From: Treponema sp.
GTDB taxonomy: Bacteria > Spirochaetota > Spirochaetia > Treponematales > Breznakiellaceae
DNA length: 10,086 bases
Direction of reading: 5' to 3'
Assembly (NCBI GenBank): GCA_009786675.1
Contig: WQRP01000057.1
Location: 1 to 10,086 of the forward strand
Positions 4,949 through 10,086 of the stretch are shown here, piece by piece. Every line of letters begins with the position of its first letter. Position 1 is the first letter of the stretch. The notes beneath the pieces were generated by a model. The model saw only the letters and a program-made list of their open reading frames with translations. It had not been told where the DNA came from and did no database searches. The translations under genes and the position numbers were made by a program.

Positions 4949-6437
4949 ACGCCCCGTCCACGTCCGGGCGGAAGGCGTCGGGAAGCCGTTTAAGGAATTC
5001 GTCCAGAACCCCGGACATCGAGTCCAGGGTGGTTCTTTTCCGTTTGACGGAGCTTGCCTCCACGTCCAAAAGAATGCCCGGCCGTATGCGGTGCGGGTCG
5101 GCCATGCGCTCAAGGCGGGCGTATTCCCTTTCCAGAAAGGCCAGGCGTTCCTCCGACACGCGCCGCTCGGCGGGGTTAAGGCTCTCCCGCACGGTGTCCA
5201 TGCGCCCGCGGATTTGCGCAAGCCCGGCGCGTCCCCGAAGGCGGAAGCACCTTTCGACGGCCGGGCGTCCCACGGGCTCCCCTTTCACGCGCTTCCCGTT
5301 TTTCCTGGCAAGATCGTCAAAGTCGTTGATCCTGAAAACCGACTTGGAATCCCGGTATATGACATCCAGAAGATCCAGGAAATGCCCGACGGCGGCGTCG
5401 TAAGCCCCCACGGCCGCGTCGTAAGCCCCGCGCTCAAAATCGAGCCTGGCCCGGTCGAAGTACCTTAGCCGCACCGTGTAGCGCTCGTCGGGAAGGGCGT
5501 CGGGGTCGGTGTCCTCGTACTCGCGGATACGCACGTCGTCGCCGTCGGCAAGCCTTTCCATGAACTGGTAGTCCAACCCGCGGTCGGCAAGAAGCGAGAC
5601 GAGCAGACCCAGCGCCGCGTCGAACCCGCGCCCGCACGCGCCTTCCGGCAGGGCGATCTCGGCGACGGCTGGCACCGCATTTTCTGTACAGCGTTCCAGG
5701 ATCCGTCCGGCAAGTTCCCGGGCGTCCGTGGCCTGGCCGGCTTCGTCCCTGGCAACCCGCTCTATTTCCCCGAAAAGATGCCCGCAGATAAGGTCCCCGA
5801 TCAGGTGCATGGCCGTGGCCTTGTGCCTGGCGGCCGGCGAAAGAAGGTCGTACTCCGAAATGTTAAGGGAAAGCTTAAGATCCGTCACCGTTTTCGGCCT
5901 GGCCGCGTTGTCGCTAAAGACGCAGCTTAGCACGTGGCAGGCGTTTTCCCACGGAACAAAGGCCGCCGCGTCGCCTTTTGGCGCGCCCACGGCGCGGGCT
6001 TCCGGGGGTTCCCGAAACGCCGCCGCCCCGGACTTCTCGATCTCGCCCGTGTTGAAGCCGTCAGCGCCGCCCATGGAATCCAGAAGGCGACCCACCTCCC
6101 TACGGGTGAGCCCGTCGTGGTCGCGCGAAAGGCGGCAAAGCAGCTCGCCGTAATTCCGCTCGATATAGGCGTACAGCTTTTCGCGCAGCTCCTTTTTTGC
6201 CGCCCGGCCCAGGGGCTTCCCGCCGCCCGCCGACAGGGTCGCCGACACGGTCGCCGACACGGTCGCCTCCAGGTGAAGCAGGATCCTGTCCGTGTTCTCC
6301 CCCAGTATCCCGGCGGTTGCCTGCCGAATGTCCCTGCGGAATTGCGCGTCCCGAAACGGCCCGCCGCGAAAGGCGTCGGTTCCGGGATTTTCCCCGCCGG
6401 GACTGGCCGTTTTCCCTGGCAAATCTATTGTTCCCAT
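4947..6437 (-). CDS. Hypothetical cytoplasmic protein with in-frame tandem repeats
   Basis: I do not recognise this 496-residue protein. It has no signal peptide or membrane segment, is rich in Ala, Arg, Asp and Glu, and is probably cytoplasmic and largely helical. The first 40 residues are Gly/Pro-rich and look disordered. Residues 59-68 are a Thr-Val-Ser-Ala repeat from a 12-bp DNA repeat. An AYDAAVG heptad repeated twice lies near residues 337-350, in a helical stretch (RARLDFERGAYDAAV) that resembles a TPR-like helix pair. The C-terminal third is highly basic and charged (RCFRLRGRAGLAQIRGRMD, then EERLAFLEREYARLERM). The ATG at 6437 has AAGGAG six bases upstream, and codon use resembles its neighbours, so it is very likely a real gene. 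It is a single gene, convergent with pta and divergent from argJ. Confidence 0.85.
   Translation of the reverse strand: MGTIDLPGKTASPGGENPGTDAFRGGPFRDAQFRRDIRQATAGILGENTDRILLHLEATVSATVSATLSAGGGKPLGRAAKKELREKLYAYIERNYGELLCRLSRDHDGLTRREVGRLLDSMGGADGFNTGEIEKSGAAAFREPPEARAVGAPKGDAAAFVPWENACHVLSCVFSDNAARPKTVTDLKLSLNISEYDLLSPAARHKATAMHLIGDLICGHLFGEIERVARDEAGQATDARELAGRILERCTENAVPAVAEIALPEGACGRGFDAALGLLVSLLADRGLDYQFMERLADGDDVRIREYEDTDPDALPDERYTVRLRYFDRARLDFERGAYDAAVGAYDAAVGHFLDLLDVIYRDSKSVFRINDFDDLARKNGKRVKGEPVGRPAVERCFRLRGRAGLAQIRGRMDTVRESLNPAERRVSEERLAFLEREYARLERMADPHRIRPGILLDVEASSVKRKRTTLDSMSGVLDEFLKRLPDAFRPDVDGA
5391..5429. repeat. 21-bp-period tandem duplication in the unknown gene
   Basis: Two 18-base units (5391-5408 and 5412-5429) agree at 17 of 18 positions and sit 21 bases apart. 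They encode AYDAAVG twice in tandem. The period is a multiple of three, so copy changes keep the frame. Confidence 0.9.
6237..6266. repeat. 12-bp tandem repeat in the unknown gene
   Basis: The unit GGTCGCCGACAC is present in two and a half perfect copies, with a further diverged part before it. On the reverse strand it encodes repeated Thr-Val-Ser-Ala near residues 59-68. It is in frame, so expansion or contraction would change length without breaking the protein. Confidence 0.9.
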
Positions 6438-6476
6438 TGGAAGCTCCTTGGTGCTAACGCTTGGATTCGTCGTTCA

Positions 6477-6504
6477 ATACTACCATATCCGGTGAAATTG
6501 TAAA
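6477..6504 (-). promoter_or_regulatory. Candidate promoter of the unknown gene
   Basis: The reverse strand has TTTACA (6504-6499, five of six) and TAGTAT (6482-6477, four of six) with 16 bases between. The predicted start site is about 30 bases upstream of the ATG at 6437. It lies back to back with the argJ promoter. Confidence 0.45.
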
Positions 6505-6516
6505 GGTCGCCGCGAC

Positions 6517-6536
6517 CCCGGCTGCCACCGGCCGGG
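6517..6536. repeat. Inverted repeat between divergent promoters
   Basis: CCCGGC (6517-6522) and GCCGGG (6531-6536) flank eight bases midway between the two divergent -35 elements. It could be an operator serving both genes. GC-only repeats arise easily by chance here, and it does not resemble an ArgR box. Confidence 0.25.
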
Positions 6537-6542
6537 CAATTC

Positions 6543-6572
6543 TTGACCAAACCGCCGTTCCGGGCATATAGT
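6543..6572 (+). promoter_or_regulatory. Promoter of argJ-argB
   Basis: TTGACC (6543-6548, five of six) and TATAGT (6567-6572, five of six) are separated by 18 bases. Together they fit the housekeeping sigma-70 type well. The predicted start site is close to 6579, just before the argJ ribosome binding site at 6582-6587, so the leader is very short. Confidence 0.7.
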
Positions 6573-6593
6573 AGAACGCACAAGGAGTAACGG

Positions 6594-7814
6594 TTGAAGG
6601 AAATTCCAGGCGGGGTATGCGCGCCCAAAGGGTTCAGGGCGGGCGGCGTTCATTGCGGCATAAAGGCGAACCCGGAAAAAAAGGACCTCGCGCTTGTCCA
6701 TTCGGAAAGACCCTGCGCGGCGGCGGCCGTGTTCACCAAGAACCTGGTAAAATCGGCCTGCGTGCTGGTAACGCAGGATCACGTCGCCGGCGGAACGCTC
6801 CGGGCGATTATTGCCAACTCGGGGAACGCCAACGCCTGCACGGGCCAGGCGGGCCTGGAGGCGGCGCGGCGCATGGCGGAACTTGCCGCCAGGGAACTCG
6901 GCATAGGGGCACGGGAAGTGGCCGTCGCCTCCACGGGGGTTATCGGCGTGCCACTGCCCATAGGAAAAATCGAGGGGGGCATGGACGCCCTGGCCGGAAG
7001 CCTGCGCCAGGACGCGGAAGGCCACGGAGCCGCGCTGGACGCGATTATGACGACCGACACCCGCAAAAAGGAAATCTCGGTGGAAATCGAGACGGGCGGC
7101 GTTCCGGTACGCATCGGGGGGATGGCTAAGGGATCGGGGATGATTCACCCGGACATGGCCACGATGCTGTGCTTCCTTACGACGGACGCGGCGCTGCCAG
7201 CCGGGACGCTGGATCGGCTCCTGCGCCGCGCGGTGGGACGATCCTTTAACCGCGTCACCGTCGACGGCGACACCTCTACCAACGACATGGTAATCATCAT
7301 GGCCAACGGCGCGGCCGGCGGCCCCGTCCTGGGCGGCGGGGGTCTTGACGCCTTTGCCCGGGCGCTCGACGCGGTCTGCGTATCGCTGGCCCGCGCCATA
7401 GCCCGCGACGGCGAGGGCGCGACCCGGCTCGTGGCGGTCACCGTAAGCGGCGCGGCAAGCGAGGAAGCGGCCGAGGCGCTGGCGAAGTCGGTCGCGTCGT
7501 CCAGCCTGGTCAAGACGACCTGTTTCGGGGCGGACGCGAACTGGGGGCGCATACTCTGCGCGATGGGCTATTCCGGCGCGGACTTCGACCCGTCCCGTAC
7601 CGGGGTGCGGTTCGCAAGCGCCGGGGAGGAAATCGCCGTGTGCGCCGACGGAAACCCGGTCCCCTTTTCCGAGGACGACGCAAAGAGGATCCTGTCGCGG
7701 GACGAAATCGAAATCCTGGTGGACATATCCGGCGACGGCGACGGCAAGGCGACCGTATGGGGCTGCGACCTGACCTACGACTACGTAAAAATAAACGGTG
7801 ACTACCGGAGCTAG
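6594..7814 (+). CDS. argJ: ArgJ, glutamate N-acetyltransferase / amino-acid acetyltransferase
   Basis: ArgJ moves the acetyl group from N-acetylornithine to glutamate, closing the cyclic arginine pathway. Bifunctional forms can also acetylate glutamate with acetyl-CoA. The 406-residue precursor cleaves itself into two chains. The cleavage motif is KGSGMIHPDMATML (179-192), with the nucleophile Thr190 after Ala189. Oxyanion-hole residues Thr114 and Gly115 lie in VASTGVIG. ANSGNANACTGQ (74-85), DGDTSTNDMV (224-233) and NWGRILCAMGYSG near residue 318 are also typical. The start is TTG at 6594, supported by AAGGAG (6582-6587) six bases before it and by the family N-terminus (GGVCAPKGFRAGGVHCGIK). 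argB follows nine bases later. Whether it is mono- or bifunctional cannot be told from sequence alone. Confidence 0.95.
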   Translation: MKEIPGGVCAPKGFRAGGVHCGIKANPEKKDLALVHSERPCAAAAVFTKNLVKSACVLVTQDHVAGGTLRAIIANSGNANACTGQAGLEAARRMAELAARELGIGAREVAVASTGVIGVPLPIGKIEGGMDALAGSLRQDAEGHGAALDAIMTTDTRKKEISVEIETGGVPVRIGGMAKGSGMIHPDMATMLCFLTTDAALPAGTLDRLLRRAVGRSFNRVTVDGDTSTNDMVIIMANGAAGGPVLGGGGLDAFARALDAVCVSLARAIARDGEGATRLVAVTVSGAASEEAAEALAKSVASSSLVKTTCFGADANWGRILCAMGYSGADFDPSRTGVRFASAGEEIAVCADGNPVPFSEDDAKRILSRDEIEILVDISGDGDGKATVWGCDLTYDYVKINGDYRS

Positions 7815-7823
7815 GAAGACAAA

Positions 7824-8696
7824 ATGAGCGAAACAGCGAACGGCGGCGGCAATCTGGCGGAGGTCCTGATCCGCGCCCTGCCATACATCCAGAGGTACTG
7901 GGGAAAGACAATCGTCGTAAAGTACGGCGGCAACGCCATGGTCAACGAGGAAACCAAGGCGGCGGTTATACAGGACGTGGTGCTGATGGCCTGCGTCGGC
8001 ATACGCACGGTGCTGGTCCACGGCGGCGGCCCCGAAATCGACGCCATGCTTAAAAGAGCCGGCATAGAGAGCCATTTCGTGGACGGCCTGCGCTACACCG
8101 ACGGCGATACCATGGAGATCGTGCAGATGGTCCTGTGCGGCAAGCTGAACAAGGACATAACCGGCCTTATCCAGCAGGCGGGCGGCAAGGCCGTCGGCCT
8201 GTGCGGTATCGACGGGGCCATGCTGAAGGCCAGGCGCATCGGGAACGGGCGGCTTGGGCAGGTGGGCGAGATCGAGGAGGTCAACGTCTCCCTGCTGAAC
8301 TCGGTGCTGGACTCGGGCTTTATCCCCGTGGTGTCGTCCGTGGCCTTCGGCAACGGCGGGGGGGACGGCCCGCTGAACGTCAACGCGGACACCGCCGCGG
8401 CGAAAATAGCGGCGGCGCTGTCCGCGGAAAAGCTGGTCCTTATGACCGACGTAAAGGGCATACTCCGCGACACGGGCGACCCAGACTCCCTCATCCACGC
8501 GCTGACGCGGCCGGAGCTGGAGGGACTCAAGAAGGACGGCACCATAAGCCAGGGCATGATTCCCAAGGTTGACTGCTGCGCGCTCGCCCTTGACGGCGGC
8601 GTGCAAAGGACGCACATAATCGACGGGCGGCTGCCCCACGCCCTTCTTGTCGAAATATTCACCGACGACGGCATAGGAACCATGCTGACGCTTTGA
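7824..8696 (+). CDS. argB: ArgB, acetylglutamate kinase (arginine-sensitive type)
   Basis: ArgB phosphorylates N-acetylglutamate with ATP, the second step of arginine synthesis. Its 290 residues show KYGGN (33-37, catalytic K33), HGGGPEI (66-72), GLRYTD (88-93), NVNAD (185-189, with D189) and K248 in the IPKVD segment. The N-terminal extension ALPYIQRYWGK (18-28) matches the kinked helix that links dimers in hexameric, arginine-inhibited kinases. The C-terminal GIGTMLTL is also typical of that class. Feedback inhibition by arginine is therefore likely. The ATG at 7824 has AGGAAG overlapping the argJ stop, giving tight coupling. No argC, argD or argF is in the window. Confidence 0.96.
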   Translation: MSETANGGGNLAEVLIRALPYIQRYWGKTIVVKYGGNAMVNEETKAAVIQDVVLMACVGIRTVLVHGGGPEIDAMLKRAGIESHFVDGLRYTDGDTMEIVQMVLCGKLNKDITGLIQQAGGKAVGLCGIDGAMLKARRIGNGRLGQVGEIEEVNVSLLNSVLDSGFIPVVSSVAFGNGGGDGPLNVNADTAAAKIAAALSAEKLVLMTDVKGILRDTGDPDSLIHALTRPELEGLKKDGTISQGMIPKVDCCALALDGGVQRTHIIDGRLPHALLVEIFTDDGIGTMLTL

Positions 8697-8708
8697 AAAG
8701 CCCGGGCT

Positions 8709-8738
8709 ATGTCAAAAACCGCGCTTCTGTGGTATATT
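8709..8738 (+). promoter_or_regulatory. Extended -10 promoter of the glycosyltransferase
   Basis: TGGTATATT (8730-8738) has the TGn extension plus TATATT (five of six). A weak -35, ATGTCA (8709-8714), lies 18 bases upstream. It sits in the 61-base gap after argB. The predicted start site is near 8745, so the leader to the ATG at 8758 is only about 13 bases. This excludes the upstream TTG at 8737 as start, because it lies inside the -10. Confidence 0.5.
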
Positions 8739-8757
8739 GGACGTCGGGGGTTCTTCG

Positions 8758-9918
8758 ATGAAGATAGGGATAGATACCTTTGCCTGCGACGGCGGCAAAT
8801 CCGGTGTTGGCGCCTACCTGTCGCAGTTGCTCAGGCGCATCCCGCCCTCAGGCAACCGTTTTGAGCTGTTCGGCTGGGAATACGACCGCTACGCCTTCAG
8901 CGATGACGCGCCAAACCTGGAGTTCATCCCGCGATGCTCCATGAACGGAAGGTCCGCCAACGCCGTCTGGCACATGTACCGGTACCCGGAGTTCGCCAGC
9001 GAGCGCCTGTACGATGCCTGTTTTTTCCCGGCCGCCCACAAACAGCCGCCGTACAAGTCGCCCTGCCCCACCATCGGCGTGGTCCACGACATGGCCACCT
9101 ACTGGGGCACAAGGCGCACTCGGGAACACCTTGGGGCGGTCCTTCGCACGGTGTTCCCCAACTCGCTAAGGCGGCTCGACAGGGTTATCGCGGTCAGCGA
9201 GTGGGTAAAGCAGGAACTGGTGGAGCTGGTGCGGGTAAAGGAAAACCGCATCGAGGTGGTGCCCAACGGCATCGACCATTCCGCCTTTTACCCAAGACCC
9301 TACGAGGACGAGGCCGAGCTTCTGGTACAGCCGTTCAGCTTCCGCCGCCCCTATATCCTGTACGTCTCCAGAATCGACCATCCGATAAAAAACCACATAC
9401 GGCTGATAAAGGCGTTCGACGTTTTCAAGAGACGGACGGGCTTTCCCCACCGGCTTGTCCTGGCCGGCAAGGACAGCACCAACGCCGACAAAGTCCACGC
9501 CGCGGCCGCCCGGGCGGAATGCCGGAACGACATTTTTTTCACCGGGCATTTCCCGGTAAAGGCCCTGCCGGAACTGTACGCCGTGGCGGACTTTACGGTG
9601 TTTCCGTCGATGTACGAAGGTTTCGGCATGGGGGTTCTGGAGGCGATGGCCTCGGGCATCCCGGTCGCATGCGCCAGGGCCGCGTCCCTGCCGGAAACCG
9701 CCGGCCACGCCGCGGTGTACTTCGACCCCAAGGATCCCGAGGACATGGCCGACCGGATGGTAACGCTGGCCAGCGACCGCGGCCAGCACGAGGAATGCAA
9801 GCGGCTGGGGCTTGAACGCGCCAAGGACTTTTCCTGGGACAGGTGCGCGCAACGAACCCTGGCAATTCTCGAGGAAGCGGCCGGAAACGTGGAAGCCAAC
9901 CGGCGGGCTCTTTCCTAG
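8758..9918 (+). CDS. GT4-family glycosyltransferase
   Basis: This retaining GT-B glycosyltransferase of 386 residues probably adds a sugar to a surface polysaccharide or glycolipid; donor and acceptor are unknown. The N-terminal domain starts MKIGIDTFACDGGKSGVGAYLS, with a glycine-rich loop, and contains VVHDMATYWG (108-117) and AVSEWV (145-150). The linker VVPNGIDHSAFYP (167-179) leads to the nucleotide-sugar domain with YVSRIDHPIKN (202-212) and EGFGMGVLEAMASG (287-300), giving the E-x7-E pair E287 and E295. There is no membrane segment or signal peptide. The ATG at 8758 is preferred over TTG at 8737 because the family N-terminus begins there; GGGGG (8746-8750) is a weak ribosome site. No other sugar genes are nearby, so the pathway cannot be named. 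Confidence 0.92.
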   Translation: MKIGIDTFACDGGKSGVGAYLSQLLRRIPPSGNRFELFGWEYDRYAFSDDAPNLEFIPRCSMNGRSANAVWHMYRYPEFASERLYDACFFPAAHKQPPYKSPCPTIGVVHDMATYWGTRRTREHLGAVLRTVFPNSLRRLDRVIAVSEWVKQELVELVRVKENRIEVVPNGIDHSAFYPRPYEDEAELLVQPFSFRRPYILYVSRIDHPIKNHIRLIKAFDVFKRRTGFPHRLVLAGKDSTNADKVHAAAARAECRNDIFFTGHFPVKALPELYAVADFTVFPSMYEGFGMGVLEAMASGIPVACARAASLPETAGHAAVYFDPKDPEDMADRMVTLASDRGQHEECKRLGLERAKDFSWDRCAQRTLAILEEAAGNVEANRRALS

Positions 9919-9924
9919 AACCCC

Positions 9925-10086
9925 CTAGCCCCGCGTCCTTAAAGCGCGCGGTTTTTGAGCCTTGCCCCCCGCCTTTTTCCGAGCGGCCTTCTTCCGCAAA
10001 ATGTCATCCTCGAAAAGCAGGGCGAAAGCCCCGGCGGCATCTTCGACAAACTCCACAACAAGCGCGTCGCGAATGTCCCTGTCCAG
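9925..10086 (-). CDS. C-terminal end of an unrecognised protein (partial)
   Basis: The last 53 codons of a minus-strand gene end at TAG (9925-9927) and stay open to the window edge. The visible end begins LDRDIRDALVVEFVEDAAGA, continues into a hydrophobic-acidic LLFEDDILRKK, and closes with a strongly basic tail (RKKAARKKAGGKAQKPR) that could bind nucleic acid or be disordered. I cannot assign a family. It converges on the glycosyltransferase with only six bases between the stop codons. Support is the unbroken frame and the protein-like composition; the fragment is short. Confidence 0.6.
   Translation of the reverse strand: MDRDIRDALVVEFVEDAAGAFALLFEDDILRKKAARKKAGGKAQKPRALRTRG
9931..9956 (+). 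terminator. Weak candidate terminator after the glycosyltransferase
   Basis: CCGCG (9931-9935) and CGCGG (9947-9951) can pair around an 11-base loop and are followed by five T (9952-9956). The stem is short and lies within the convergent gene's coding sequence, so it may be chance. Confidence 0.3.

Noticed and set aside
6480..8639. A 719-codon open frame on the minus strand across argJ and argB
   Set aside because: It is antisense to two certain genes. Long open shadows are common in GC-rich DNA, and its His/Arg/Ala/Gly-rich translation shows no domain.
8699..8708. AGCCCGGGCT palindrome just after argB
   Set aside because: It has no loop and no T-run after it, so it is not a usable terminator.
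8737..8757. Upstream TTG start adding seven residues to the glycosyltransferase
   Set aside because: It lies within the predicted -10 element and adds residues not expected before the family's MKIGIDTF-type start.
1..10086. Mobile element, prophage, CRISPR, toxin-antitoxin or defence system
   Set aside because: No transposase, integrase, repeat array or small gene pair of that kind is visible. All clear genes are housekeeping or envelope-related.

Overview
This is a GC-rich bacterial chromosomal window that is densely packed and looks like housekeeping DNA. I see no phage, transposon, CRISPR, tRNA or rRNA. No stretch over about 300 bases lacks a gene; the longest gaps are about 120 to 160 bases and hold promoters. 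The gene set (bactofilin, a secreted TPR protein, a short Pta, biotin uptake, arginine synthesis, a GT4 glycosyltransferase) suits a Gram-negative heterotroph. A GC-rich spirochaete related to Treponema is my best guess, from general gene content and frequent ATA and AGG codons. That is a low-confidence inference.

Left part (1-3794, all minus strand, so read right to left): bactofilin, a signal-peptide TPR protein and an MtaB-type tRNA methylthiotransferase are joined by overlapping stop and start codons. After 52 bases comes birA (biotin-protein ligase with a DNA-binding domain), then bioY (biotin transporter S component), which runs off the window. A perfect inverted repeat, CGTTAACC-N13-GGTTAACG, sits across the birA start codon. 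It matches the BirA-box architecture, so birA-bioY is probably a biotin-repressed, self-regulated unit.

Middle (3795-6437): pta (phosphate acetyltransferase, plus strand) has its own extended -10 promoter and ends at a strong intrinsic terminator. The terminator's T-run overlaps the stop codon of a convergent 496-residue protein of unknown function on the minus strand. That protein carries two short in-frame tandem repeats.

Right part (6438-10086): a divergent promoter region separates the unknown gene from argJ-argB (plus strand), which encode the acetyl-recycling step and the acetylglutamate kinase of arginine synthesis. ArgB has the N-terminal helix typical of arginine-inhibited hexameric kinases. 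A GT4 glycosyltransferase with its own promoter follows. The window closes with the C-terminal end of an unrecognised minus-strand gene that has a Lys/Arg-rich tail.

No clearly novel system is present. The points most worth a second look are the BirA box that overlaps its own start codon, the G10 run inside bioY, the unknown repeat-bearing protein, and the bactofilin-TPR-mtaB coupling.
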